Below, in pieces: positions 26,059 through 35,428 of a stretch of DNA of 64,000 nt (position 1 is the first letter of the stretch; each line of letters starts with the position of its first letter). A program made the translations under genes and the position numbers. The DNA lies in assembly GCF_001026695.1 (NCBI RefSeq), contig NZ_LDNB01000017.1, positions 124,206-188,205 of the forward strand. Direction: 5' to 3'. The stretch is from Neobacillus vireti (lineage in GTDB: Bacteria > Bacillota > Bacilli > Bacillales > Cytobacillaceae). The notes beneath the pieces are model-generated. The model made no database searches. It had not been told where the DNA came from and saw nothing but the letters and a program-made list of their open reading frames with translations.

Positions 26059-27753
26059 ATGGATATTATTGTTCCTAAAGCAGGTCTAACGATGACGGAG
26101 GCAACTGTCACCACATGGTTAGTTGCAGAAGGTGAAAAAGTGAAGAAAAATGACACCATTGCAGAATTAATGACAGAGAAAATGACAATAGAAGTAGAGG
26201 CACCAGAAAGTGGAGTAATTGTAAGCATTATAAAGCAAGAAGGTGAGGAAGTTCTCGTTGGGGAAACATTAGCCACTTTGCATACCACCCATTCATACCG
26301 GGATGAAAAGGAAAATATTGCCCTTCCTTCTGCAAATGAAGTGTTAAAAAGCCCTTCAAATGAAACCGCCTCACCTGGCTATGATGCTGCTGTAATTGGC
26401 GGCGGTCCAGGTGGTTATCTTGCAGCACTCCGTATTGCTCAATTAGGAGGAAAAGTCGTTTTAATTGAACGGAATGAGCTCGGTGGAGTTTGTTTAAATG
26501 CAGGGTGCATTCCCACTAAAACACTACTCAAAGGAGCAGAACTGACCAAAATCCATACCTTTTCATCGGAATTTGGTGTCTATTATCCACCACCAACGAT
26601 AGATTTTGCAAAACTGATGAAGAAAAAGGAAACGCTTATACAGCAGCTTCAAAAAGGAATTAGTCATTTGCTGAAGAAAGATAAGGTCACTGTTATAAAT
26701 GGGGTAGGCGAAATCGTCTCTCCAAATAAGGTGAAGGTCACCAAGAGCAATGGGGAAATAGAAACCATTACTAGTAAAAATATTATTTTAGCTACAGGTT
26801 CAGAGGCCCATATTCCGAACATTCCAGGTTTAAAAAATGCTAAACCATGGGCAAGCAAAGAGGCTCTTTCCATGACGGAATTACCTGAAAGTATTGCGAT
26901 TATCGGGGCAGGGGCCATTGGCTGTGAATTTGCTGGTATCTATGCTCCATTTGGTGTAAAAGTCGTGTTAATTGAGAGTGAAAACGAAATTCTGCCAGGA
27001 GCGGATCTTGATGTCGCTCAATTCCTAAAAAAATCACTTAAAAAAGATGGAGTCGAAATCCTAACCTCTTCACAAGTAAAAGAAATTAAAGAAGAAAATG
27101 GTGAAAAGACTTTATATATCGAACACAAAGATCATTATAAAGAAATTGTTGTCAAAGAGATTCTTGTAGCAACTGGTAGGAAAGCTAGACTAGAAAAGCT
27201 AAAAGCAATAGGACTTGAAGAAGAAAATGGGGGAGTTATGGTCGATGAATCACTTCGTACAAGTATCCCATCCATTTTCGCAATCGGGGACATAACAGGT
27301 AAAGAAAATTTAGCACATGTTGCTTCAGCACAAGGAATGGTCGCCGCTGAAAATTGCATGGGATATCAAAAAAGAATGAATTACGAATTGATTCCCCGTT
27401 GTATTTACACGTCCCCTGAAATCGCGTCTGTTGGTCTTACCGAAAAAGAGGCGAACACAAAAAATCTAGATTACCAGATTGGTAAGTACTATTTTAACGG
27501 CAATGGGCGAGCATTAACAAATGGAAAAGCAGAGGGATTTGTAAAAGTCGTTCGCGATAAAAAATATAATCAAATCCTCGGGATTCATATTGTCGGAACG
27601 AATGCATCCGAATTAATTTCAGAAGGAGTACTAGCTATAAACCTTGAAGCGACAACTGAGGAAATAGCAGCAACAATCCACCCGCACCCTACTTTATCCG
27701 AAGGTTTGCTAGAGGCAGCTTTAGCAAGTATGGGTAAAGGAATTCATGTATAG
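26059..27753 (+). CDS. dihydrolipoamide dehydrogenase E3 with N-terminal lipoyl domain
   Basis: About 564 residues, roughly 100 longer than ordinary E3. Residues 1-78 are a lipoyl domain with the modification site ELMTEKMTIEVEAP (Lys41). A linker leads to the E3 core at Tyr108 (VIGGGPGGYLAALR), with the redox pair Cys145 and Cys150 in GGVCLNAGCIPTK, a second nucleotide fold IIGAGAIGCEFAG and the C-terminal HPHPTLSEGLLEA. It reoxidises lipoamide with NAD and here also supplies the swinging arm missing from E2. The ATG at 26059 is 8 nt after AGGAG. Confidence 0.93.
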   Translation: MDIIVPKAGLTMTEATVTTWLVAEGEKVKKNDTIAELMTEKMTIEVEAPESGVIVSIIKQEGEEVLVGETLATLHTTHSYRDEKENIALPSANEVLKSPSNETASPGYDAAVIGGGPGGYLAALRIAQLGGKVVLIERNELGGVCLNAGCIPTKTLLKGAELTKIHTFSSEFGVYYPPPTIDFAKLMKKKETLIQQLQKGISHLLKKDKVTVINGVGEIVSPNKVKVTKSNGEIETITSKNIILATGSEAHIPNIPGLKNAKPWASKEALSMTELPESIAIIGAGAIGCEFAGIYAPFGVKVVLIESENEILPGADLDVAQFLKKSLKKDGVEILTSSQVKEIKEENGEKTLYIEHKDHYKEIVVKEILVATGRKARLEKLKAIGLEEENGGVMVDESLRTSIPSIFAIGDITGKENLAHVASAQGMVAAENCMGYQKRMNYELIPRCIYTSPEIASVGLTEKEANTKNLDYQIGKYYFNGNGRALTNGKAEGFVKVVRDKKYNQILGIHIVGTNASELISEGVLAINLEATTEEIAATIHPHPTLSEGLLEAALASMGKGIHV

Positions 27754-27769
27754 AAAGGAAGAGATATGT

Positions 27770-28555
27770 ATGGAAAAAGTAAAATATGTTCGCACCCAAA
27801 TCGGGTCTGGAATTGCCACCATCACAATTGATCGTCCAGATGTGTTAAATGCGATTGATGATGAGGTTTTAGAAGAGTTAGAAACCACTTTTAATGTGAT
27901 TGAAAAAGATGAAAAGATTCGTGTTGTCATCATCACAGGCGGTGGTGAGAAAGCATTCGTGGCTGGCGGAGATATTGATGCAATGAAACGAATGAGTGTA
28001 ATCGAAGGTGAAAGATTTGTTTATAAAGGACAATGCGTATTAAGCAAAATAGAGAACAGCAACAAAGTAGTCATTGCTGCGATTAATGGCTATGCATTAG
28101 GAGGCGGAACCGAGTTAGCATTGGCTTGTGATATTCGCATTGCTTCAGATAAGGCGAAATTAGGTCTCCCTGAGGTTTGTATCGGACTTTATCCAGGCTG
28201 GGGAGGAACTCAAAGATTAGTAAGATTAGTAGGAAAAGGTGTTGCGAAGGAATTAGTCTTTACCGGAAGACGCATTTCTGTCCACGAAGCAAAAGAATTA
28301 GGGATTGTGAACCGAATTGTCCCACACGATGAACTAATGAGTAGCTGTGTAGAACTAGCTGAGAGTATATTGGCTAATAGTCCAATGGCTGTGATTCAGT
28401 CTAAAAAAGCGATTAACCAAGGCAGTGAAATTTCCCTTGATAATGCATTAAGTTTAGAAGCAGAAGCATGGCTTGTTAACTTTAGTACAGAAGATCGTGT
28501 GGAAGGTTTAAGTGCATTTTTAGAAAAAAGGAAACCCAATTATTTGGGAAGATAA
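27770..28555 (+). CDS. enoyl-CoA hydratase/isomerase family protein
   Basis: About 261 residues of the crotonase fold. The oxyanion-hole region is EKAFVAGGDIDAMKRM, and both catalytic glutamates are present, in GGGTELALACDIRIAS and GLPEVCIGLYPGWGGTQRL. It would hydrate a 2-enoyl-CoA to the 3-hydroxyacyl-CoA. The ATG at 27770 is 8 nt after GGAAG. It belongs to the TetR unit but could also serve the crotonyl-CoA step missing from the sigma-54 operon. Confidence 0.9.
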   Translation: MEKVKYVRTQIGSGIATITIDRPDVLNAIDDEVLEELETTFNVIEKDEKIRVVIITGGGEKAFVAGGDIDAMKRMSVIEGERFVYKGQCVLSKIENSNKVVIAAINGYALGGGTELALACDIRIASDKAKLGLPEVCIGLYPGWGGTQRLVRLVGKGVAKELVFTGRRISVHEAKELGIVNRIVPHDELMSSCVELAESILANSPMAVIQSKKAINQGSEISLDNALSLEAEAWLVNFSTEDRVEGLSAFLEKRKPNYLGR

Positions 28556-28577
28556 TTGTCTAAGGAGGGAGAGGACA

Positions 28578-30125
28578 TTGAGTATTGAAGGAAATATCAA
28601 CTTCTCATCTGTCGTTAACAAATGGGCCGAAGAAAATCCTTATAAAGAGGTAATTGTTTATGAAAATAAACGAATTACATACAAAGAGCTGAATGATCGA
28701 GTGAATGCGTTAGCACAAGGGCTTCTCTCTCTTGGCATCGAACAAGGCGACCGTGTAGGGATTTTAGTTTATAATTGTTCAGAATTTTTCGAAACTATAT
28801 TTGCAGTCAATCGTATCGGTGCGATCTTTCTGCCGCTTAATTTTCGCTTAGCTCCAGATGAACTTGCTTATATCTTAGGAAATGCGGGAGCTAAAGCCCT
28901 TATCAGTGAAGATGACTTCCATAATGAAATCGATAGCATCAGAGAAAATTTGCCGGAACTTCAACATTATGTTTCCCTATCGGTGACAGAGGATAAATCA
29001 TGGAAGTCCTATCAGAAATTAATAGATTCCAATCTAGGTACACAAGTTTTAGACGCACATGTAGAATTAAACGATTTACATCGATTAATGTATACGTCTG
29101 GAACAACCTCTCGACCAAAAGGAGTCAAAATATCGTTTGAAAACTTGTATTGGAAAAATATAGGTCACATTTGGAACTTCAACATTGGACCAGATGATAA
29201 AACGTTAATCGTTGGTCCCCTTTACCATGTAGGAGGATTGGATCTTCCTTCAACAGGGGTTCTATATCGGGGTGGGAGTGTAGTGATCTTAAGGAAATTT
29301 GATCCTGAGCAAGTACTCGCTGCAATTGAGCAAGAAAAGCCAACCAATATTTGGTTAGCACCAGCCATGGTCAATATGTTACTTCAATTCGAACAGGCCC
29401 ATCGATATAATCTTGACTCGATTCGTTTCATCATTGCTGGAGGAGAAAGGATGCCAGAACCATTAATTGAAAGGGTTCAGAAGCTATTTAAAAATGCCTG
29501 GTTTTGCGATGCATATGGGTTAACAGAAACCGTTTCTGGTGATACTTTCCTCCCACGCTCCAAAACATTTGAAAAGCTTGGCTCCGTGGGAAAACCTTGC
29601 ATTCACTTGGATATGAGAGTTGTTGATGACGATGGAAACAAAGTCCCGCCTGGTGAAATTGGTGAGATTGTCTTTCGAGGACCAAAGGTAACAAAAGGAT
29701 ATTGGCAAGACGAAGAGTCAACCAAAAAGTCGATTCGAAACGGATGGTTTCATACCGGAGATATGGGCTACGTGGATGAAGAAGGCTATTTATACATCAC
29801 TGATCGTAAAAAGGATATGATCGTTAGTGGCGGAGAAAATATCGCAACACTTGAGGTAGAAAGGGTTCTATATGAGCATCCATTCGTGTTAGAAGCTGCC
29901 GTGATTGGAATTCCTCATCCAAAATGGGGAGAAGTTCCAAAAGCTTTCATTGTTGCGAAGAAAGATGAGAACATAATAGAAGCAGAACTCCTATCCTTAT
30001 GCAAGGAAAAACTAGCAAAATATAAAGTTCCACAAGAAATTGAATTTGTGAATGAATTACCGAGAAATCCTTCAGGAAAAGTCCTAAAAAGGGAATTAAG
30101 AGAAAATAGGAGGCAGCGAGCATAA
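28578..30125 (+). CDS. acyl-CoA synthetase (AMP-forming)
   Basis: A 515-residue ANL ligase. The phosphate loop reads YTSGTTSRPKGV, where the usual glycine after TSGTT is serine. YGLTETVSGDT is the A5 motif, GWFHTGDMGYVDEEGYLYITDRKKDMI the hinge, and RNPSGKVLKR the lid lysine. The TTG start follows AAGGAGGGAG. It charges a carboxylic acid of this pathway with CoA; the product of the HyuAB enzyme downstream is a candidate if that is a ketone carboxylase. Substrate is unknown. Confidence 0.9.
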   Translation: MSIEGNINFSSVVNKWAEENPYKEVIVYENKRITYKELNDRVNALAQGLLSLGIEQGDRVGILVYNCSEFFETIFAVNRIGAIFLPLNFRLAPDELAYILGNAGAKALISEDDFHNEIDSIRENLPELQHYVSLSVTEDKSWKSYQKLIDSNLGTQVLDAHVELNDLHRLMYTSGTTSRPKGVKISFENLYWKNIGHIWNFNIGPDDKTLIVGPLYHVGGLDLPSTGVLYRGGSVVILRKFDPEQVLAAIEQEKPTNIWLAPAMVNMLLQFEQAHRYNLDSIRFIIAGGERMPEPLIERVQKLFKNAWFCDAYGLTETVSGDTFLPRSKTFEKLGSVGKPCIHLDMRVVDDDGNKVPPGEIGEIVFRGPKVTKGYWQDEESTKKSIRNGWFHTGDMGYVDEEGYLYITDRKKDMIVSGGENIATLEVERVLYEHPFVLEAAVIGIPHPKWGEVPKAFIVAKKDENIIEAELLSLCKEKLAKYKVPQEIEFVNELPRNPSGKVLKRELRENRRQRA

Positions 30126-31297
30126 TGAACTTTGAAATCACTCAAGATCAATTAATGCTAAAAGAAGGTGTTAGAAAAATTGCCAATGACTTTGGCTTGG
30201 AATATTGGCGGGAAAAAGATGCAAAGCATGAGTTTGTACATGAATTATGGAGTGAATTGGGGAAAAACGGCTATATAGGTGTTTCAATTTCCGAGGAGTA
30301 TGGAGGTGTTGGTTTAGGCCTAGTTGAAATGGCGATGGTAATCGAAGAACTTTCAAAAGCAGGTGCAGGTTCAACAGTTGGTCAGCTATTTATGCTGACA
30401 CCCATATTCGGAGGCATAACAATTGAACGTCATGGGAGCGAAGTTCAAAAAAGAGAATACTTACCTAAAATTGCTTCAGGTGAGATGAATTTCTGTATGG
30501 CCCTTACAGAACCTAATGCAGGAAGTAATTCTCTTGAGATTACTACTTTCGCCAGGAAAGAGGGTGATCATTATATCATTAATGGTCAGAAGACTTGGAT
30601 TTCAGGTGTGAATGTTGCTGACAAGATGCTACTTGTGGCGAGGACAACAAAAAAGGAAGACGTTCAAAGGAAAACGGATGGCATTAGTTTGTTTTTAGTC
30701 GATTCAAAAGATTCTGCGATTGTTACGCAGCCAATTGAAAAAGTTGGGACACATTGTGTTCAATCTGATGAAGTGTTTATCGAGAACTTAAAAGTTCATA
30801 AAGACAATTTAATTGGTGAAGAAGGAAAAGGCTGGCGTTATCTTGTTGATACACTAAACGCTGAACGAATTGTCACAACGGCTGGCCTAGTAGGTACAGG
30901 AGAACTGGCCCTTAAACTAGCAGTAGATTATTCAAAAGAGAGAGTTGTTTTTAATAATACACCAATTGGTGCCTACCAAGGAATTCAATTTCCTCTTGCT
31001 GAGCTGAGTGCGGAAATCAATGTTGCTCAGCTAATGAACTACAAGGCAGCTTGGCTTTATGATCAATCCATCCCGAATGGAGCAGAAGCAAATACTGCAA
31101 AATTAATTGCCGGCAAAGCCGCATTTGGACTTTGTGATCGAGCGATGCAAGTACTGGGAGGCTTTGGCTACGCAAAAGAATATCATGTTGAACGAATATG
31201 GAGAGATGTTCGCCTCTTTAAAATTGCACCAGTATCAGAAGAAATGATTTTAAACTTTATTGCTCAGCATAACTTGGGAATGCCTAGATCTTATTAA
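30125..31297 (+). CDS. acyl-CoA dehydrogenase with non-standard catalytic position
   Basis: A 390-residue FAD enzyme. Flavin-binding motifs MALTEPNAGSNS and QKTWISG are present, and VLGGFGYAKEYHVERIWRDVR is near the end. Medium- and short-chain members then carry IYEGT with the catalytic glutamate; here the stretch reads KIAPVSEEM (residues 366-374), so that glutamate is absent. Glu247 in LNAERIV occupies the position used by isovaleryl-CoA dehydrogenase. The start overlaps the ligase stop by one base. A branched or hindered acyl-CoA substrate is suggested, which is inference. Confidence 0.88.
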   Translation: MNFEITQDQLMLKEGVRKIANDFGLEYWREKDAKHEFVHELWSELGKNGYIGVSISEEYGGVGLGLVEMAMVIEELSKAGAGSTVGQLFMLTPIFGGITIERHGSEVQKREYLPKIASGEMNFCMALTEPNAGSNSLEITTFARKEGDHYIINGQKTWISGVNVADKMLLVARTTKKEDVQRKTDGISLFLVDSKDSAIVTQPIEKVGTHCVQSDEVFIENLKVHKDNLIGEEGKGWRYLVDTLNAERIVTTAGLVGTGELALKLAVDYSKERVVFNNTPIGAYQGIQFPLAELSAEINVAQLMNYKAAWLYDQSIPNGAEANTAKLIAGKAAFGLCDRAMQVLGGFGYAKEYHVERIWRDVRLFKIAPVSEEMILNFIAQHNLGMPRSY

Positions 31298-31317
31298 TAT
31301 GTTTGGGGGCGTTAAAG

Positions 31318-32562
31318 ATGAAAAGGCTTTCGTTAATCGTGCTCGGATTTATCTTGTTATTCATAACAGCTTGCAGTAATTCAGCAATTAACAGTTCTAC
31401 GAATTCTTCAAGTGGATCAAAAGGTGATTCTGATAAAGGGAAGATTAAAATCGGTATGACCTCCGCGATTACAGGTCCTTATAGTGAATACGGGGAAGGA
31501 AATAAACGTGGGGTTAAATTAGCCATCGATGAATGGAATAAAAATGGTGGAATTAACGGCAAGAAAATCGAAATTGAAATTTTAGACGATCAATTAGTTC
31601 CTGATAAAGCTGCAACGAATGTTCAACAATTAATCGCAGATCCAGAGGTTGTTGCCCTTATTGGTCCTGCAGGAAGTGGTCCAGGATTGGCCACTGTTCC
31701 GATTACAGAAGCCAAAGGGATTGTTCATATGAACATTGTCCCACAAACGATTGCAGTAACCTACCCAAATGGAACTGATCAACCACCACGAAAAAATGTC
31801 TTCTCATTTGCCTTACAGAATGACGTAGAGGCACATGTTCTAGGAAAATTCACCGGTGAAAACTGGAAAAAGATTGCTTTACTTCATGAAAGTACAGCTT
31901 ATGGAAATTCTGGGATTGATTTGATTACAGAAATGTTAGAAAAGGATTTCAAGGTTAAACCAGTTGCTCGTGAAGAATACAATCAGGGTGTTTCTGATAT
32001 GACCTCGCAATTATCAAAAATTAAGAATGCTGGGGCAGAGGTAGTCGTTGTCGTAGGACTGGGCGCTGACCTAGCAAATATTAAAAAAGGGATGGATCGC
32101 TTAGGGCTTAACGTGCCACTAGTCGCAACAAATGGTGCACTGTCACTTCCATATGTAGAAGGAGCTGGTGATTTAGTTCTTGGGACCATTGGATCGATGG
32201 TTGGAGCTCTTGGGCAAGATCCATTATCAACTGAAGCACAAATATTTGCGAATGCTTATAAAGAAAAATATGGTGTCGACCGATACTGGGGAAATGACAA
32301 AGAAAACCCGCAGCTTTTTATGTCTTTAAACGTAGCGAATGCTTATGATGGTGCCAATGTTCTGTTTGAAGCAATTAAAAATGCCAAAAGTACGAAATCA
32401 GAAGATATCATCAAATCTTTAGAATCCATTAAAGACTATAAAGGGGTAAATGCGACCTATTCATTTAGTGGGCAAAAGCATCATGCTATCTCAGAAGAAG
32501 CACTCAATTTATTTAAATATGTCAAAGAAGGCAAGGACATTAAGCTAGTCCCATATAAGTAA
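31318..32562 (+). CDS. ABC transporter substrate-binding lipoprotein (LivJ/Peripla_BP_6 type)
   Basis: About 414 residues. The signal peptide has a lipobox ITAC with Cys19, followed by a Ser/Asn-rich linker. The mature part begins KIKIGMTSAITGPYSEYGEGNKRGVKLAIDEWN and continues AVVALIGPAGSG-like VVALIGPAGSGPGLAT, as in branched-chain amino acid and aromatic acid binding proteins. The ATG at 31318 follows GGGGGCG. It would deliver the growth substrate to the permeases encoded downstream. The Liv family covers amino acids, urea and aromatic acids, so the ligand is open. Confidence 0.92.
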   Translation: MKRLSLIVLGFILLFITACSNSAINSSTNSSSGSKGDSDKGKIKIGMTSAITGPYSEYGEGNKRGVKLAIDEWNKNGGINGKKIEIEILDDQLVPDKAATNVQQLIADPEVVALIGPAGSGPGLATVPITEAKGIVHMNIVPQTIAVTYPNGTDQPPRKNVFSFALQNDVEAHVLGKFTGENWKKIALLHESTAYGNSGIDLITEMLEKDFKVKPVAREEYNQGVSDMTSQLSKIKNAGAEVVVVVGLGADLANIKKGMDRLGLNVPLVATNGALSLPYVEGAGDLVLGTIGSMVGALGQDPLSTEAQIFANAYKEKYGVDRYWGNDKENPQLFMSLNVANAYDGANVLFEAIKNAKSTKSEDIIKSLESIKDYKGVNATYSFSGQKHHAISEEALNLFKYVKEGKDIKLVPYK

Positions 32563-32577
32563 AGTGAAATTACTATC

Positions 32578-32595
32578 AGTGAAGGGTCCTTCACT
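32578..32595 (+). other. short hairpin after the binding-protein gene
   Basis: AGTGAAGG and CCTTCACT are perfect 8-nt arms with a 2-nt loop and no T run. Placed right after the binding-protein gene, it may protect that message 3' end and raise its dose over the permeases. Confidence 0.5.
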
Positions 32596-32640
32596 TCCCT
32601 TAGGATGATTAGTAAATGTTTTGTAAGGTAAAAATCCTAT

Positions 32641-32673
32641 ACTGGTTGGGTGCTTAAATCGTATTCAGCCAGT
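32641..32673 (+). other. second hairpin in the binding protein-permease gap
   Basis: ACTGGTTG and CAGCCAGT pair over 8 bp with one G-U, around a 17-nt loop. No T tract follows. With the hairpin at 32578 it forms a structured 155-nt spacer before the LivH gene. Confidence 0.4.
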
Positions 32674-32717
32674 AGTTGATTTAATTGGAAGTGAATTCGT
32701 GTTAGGAGGTCATTACG

Positions 32718-33611
32718 GTGTCTAGTTTAGAGTTCGCCTTAGAGTTAATTTTTACTGGATTATGTGTCGGTGCCGTGTATTCCCTTATTGCACACGGTTT
32801 TAATATCACGTTTTGGACCACAAAGGTTGTAAACTTTGGTCATGGTCCATTTATTATGTTTTGTTCCATGCTGGTGTTGTCATTTTTATTGAATGGGTTA
32901 CCATGGATCGTTTCCATCCCTTTAGGATTTTTTATAATTATTCTCTTAGGATTTATTCTGGAAAGATTTTCCATTCGACCTCTATTAAAATATCCAACTA
33001 GTATGGGATGGATAGTCTCAACACTTGGTGTAGGTCTGTTTTTACAGGCTTTAGCTTCAAAAATATGGGGCGCTCAAGCATTAGCTTTTCCACCATTTAT
33101 CTTTAAAGCGACGGATTATGTTTCGATTTTTGGAATTCAATTATCGGCTCAATATTTACTTGTTTTAGTCATGGCATTAGTCATTATGCTAATAATGGAA
33201 GTGATTATCAATAAAACCATTTGGGGAAAAGCAATGAAAGCAGTTGCTCATGACCCGAACTTTGCTAGAGTCATGGGGATTAAATCAAAGATGGTCATGA
33301 CTTTGTCATTTATGATCAGTGCTTTATTAGCAGGAGTTGCTGGAATTCTGATTGCACCAATCTATGGGACCATCACTCCTGAATTTGGAATGAACATCAT
33401 GGTTTTAGGCTTTGTTGCTTCTGTTTTAGGTGGAATCGGTAGTTCCAAAGGAGCTTTGTTTGGTGGTCTAATGCTTGGAGTCATTGAAAAATTAGTCGGG
33501 GGCTATATCTCAACCTCTGCTGAGCATGGAGTAGCATTTTTGATTTTGATTATTATTTTAGCCCTTAAACCTGACGGGATCTTTGGAGTGAAGGTGGTCC
33601 AAAAAGTATGA
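32718..33611 (+). CDS. livH: ABC transporter permease, LivH type
   Basis: A 297-residue membrane protein with about eight hydrophobic segments. The family motif GLCVGAVYSLIAHGFNITFWTTKVVNFGHG is at the N-terminus and VLGGIGSSKGALFGGLMLGVIE near the end. The GTG start follows AGGAGG. It pairs with the LivM domain of the next gene, which overlaps it by 4 nt. Confidence 0.92.
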   Translation: MSSLEFALELIFTGLCVGAVYSLIAHGFNITFWTTKVVNFGHGPFIMFCSMLVLSFLLNGLPWIVSIPLGFFIIILLGFILERFSIRPLLKYPTSMGWIVSTLGVGLFLQALASKIWGAQALAFPPFIFKATDYVSIFGIQLSAQYLLVLVMALVIMLIMEVIINKTIWGKAMKAVAHDPNFARVMGIKSKMVMTLSFMISALLAGVAGILIAPIYGTITPEFGMNIMVLGFVASVLGGIGSSKGALFGGLMLGVIEKLVGGYISTSAEHGVAFLILIIILALKPDGIFGVKVVQKV

Positions 33612-35428
33612 CAAAGAGTACATTCCATAAAATCACGGATAGTCATTTTACAAAGCTGGTCTTGTTTCTGTTATTTGCTTTTATCCCATTTGTTTTTGCT
33701 GTAAATGATGTTCAATTATTTATCTTCTGGGGAATTAATATTCTCCTTGCCCAAAGTATTAACTTACTAAGTGGCTTTGCTGGACAAATTTCTTTAGGTC
33801 ATGCTGCATTTTATGCGATTGGTGCTTATACATCGGGAATCTTGATGACAAATTTCGGGTTGTCTTTAGTTGTGACCATTTTGGTAACTGCGCTTGTAAA
33901 TGGACTGGTCGGATATTTGTTATCCTTCCCTGCTGGACGAGTAAAAGAATTTTACCTAGCGATGATGACTCTAGGATTTGGGTTTATTATTCAAGAGGTT
34001 GCCAAAGAATGGTCTTCTGTTACAGGAGGAGTAATGGGATTGAGTGGGATTCCATCTCCCCAACTTGGTACATTCACCTTCTTAGGAATTCCAATGGGAC
34101 TAGCGTATTACTACTGGGTTGTTTTAATCATCGTTGTATTCTTTTTATGGATGTTCAAAAACTTTGTTCAATCGTATTTCGGTAGATCCTTCCTAGCAGT
34201 ACACCGCAGTGAGCTAAGTGCAGCCAGTATTGGAATCTCCCCACAATATGTTAAACAATTAGCATATACAGTAAGTGCGTTAATGGCAGGTGTTGCCGGG
34301 GCTTTGTATGCGCACTTAATGGGATATATTGGCTCGAATTCGTTTGGAATGATGCAATCAATCGAAATTCTAGTAATGGGGATTCTTGGAGGATTCGGAA
34401 CAATCATAGGTCCGATTTTGGGTGCAGGCTTCCTAACCTTTATACCCAATAAGCTTCAATTTATCCAGGAATATCAATTGATGATTTATGCTTTCCTTTT
34501 AGTTGTTTCCTTTTTAATCATTCCACAAGGCTTTGCTGGTGTACTGAATTTAAGAACTAGCCTCTATAAAAACCTTAAACATAAGGAAAAGTCTCCATTA
34601 CCTGTGCATAATGTACTGGCAAAAAGAGAAATTATCGATTCAGAAGCAAATAGAAGCAATCAACCGATTCTTACAACAACCAATGTCATTAAAGACTTTT
34701 CTGGTTTAAGAGCATTAAATGGGATCTCTATTAAACTCTATCGAGGGGAAATTCTAGGTTTAATCGGCCCTAATGGATCGGGAAAAAGTACGCTCGTAAA
34801 TCTAATCAGCGGAATCTATCCCATTACTTCGGGGAAGATTTCCTTTGAAGACCATGACATCACAAATAAACAAAGCCATTACATTGCAAACAGAGGAATT
34901 ATCCGTACGTTCCAGGATCCACATAATGTCGCAAACATGACGGTTCGCGAAAATTTACTTCTTGGAAATCACCGCTTATATCAGTCTGGGATTCTGTCTT
35001 GTACGATAAATTTCAAACGGAGTCTGGTAGAGGAACAAGAAATGCTAGTAAAAGTGGAGCAAATCATGGATTTATCTGAACTTGCTCATTACGCGGATGA
35101 TCAAGTAGGCAATCTACCATATGGAATTCAAAGAATCGTCGAGGTAGCAAGAGCGATTTTAGCAGAACCTAAAATTCTCTTGTTAGATGAACCGGCAGCA
35201 GGACTTTCTGAGACAGAGTTAAAGTTGTTAATCCAACTCATCCGATATGTGAAGAGCAGAGGAATTCCAATTGTCTTGATCGATCATCATATGGAATTTG
35301 TCGCTAGTCTAGTAGATCGAGTGTTTGTGTTAGATTCTGGAGAAGAAATTTACTCTGGTGATATGAAGGGTATGAAACAAAATAAACAAGTAATTGAAGC
35401 TTATCTGGGAGTGGCTAAACATGCTTAA
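33608..35428 (+). CDS. fused ABC permease and ATPase (LivM-LivG)
   Basis: A 606-residue fusion. Residues 1 to about 320 are the LivM permease (NLLSGFAGQISLGHAAFYAIGAY; GILGGFGTIIGPILGAGFL). After a polar linker of about 30 residues the LivG ATPase starts at LTTTNVIKDFSGLRALNG, with Walker A GPNGSGKST, the Liv-type signature LPYGIQRIVEVARA and Walker B ILLLDEPAAGL. Separate genes are the rule in Firmicutes. The start overlaps livH (ATGA) and the stop overlaps livF, so the importer genes are tightly coupled. Confidence 0.92.
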   Translation: MTKSTFHKITDSHFTKLVLFLLFAFIPFVFAVNDVQLFIFWGINILLAQSINLLSGFAGQISLGHAAFYAIGAYTSGILMTNFGLSLVVTILVTALVNGLVGYLLSFPAGRVKEFYLAMMTLGFGFIIQEVAKEWSSVTGGVMGLSGIPSPQLGTFTFLGIPMGLAYYYWVVLIIVVFFLWMFKNFVQSYFGRSFLAVHRSELSAASIGISPQYVKQLAYTVSALMAGVAGALYAHLMGYIGSNSFGMMQSIEILVMGILGGFGTIIGPILGAGFLTFIPNKLQFIQEYQLMIYAFLLVVSFLIIPQGFAGVLNLRTSLYKNLKHKEKSPLPVHNVLAKREIIDSEANRSNQPILTTTNVIKDFSGLRALNGISIKLYRGEILGLIGPNGSGKSTLVNLISGIYPITSGKISFEDHDITNKQSHYIANRGIIRTFQDPHNVANMTVRENLLLGNHRLYQSGILSCTINFKRSLVEEQEMLVKVEQIMDLSELAHYADDQVGNLPYGIQRIVEVARAILAEPKILLLDEPAAGLSETELKLLIQLIRYVKSRGIPIVLIDHHMEFVASLVDRVFVLDSGEEIYSGDMKGMKQNKQVIEAYLGVAKHA

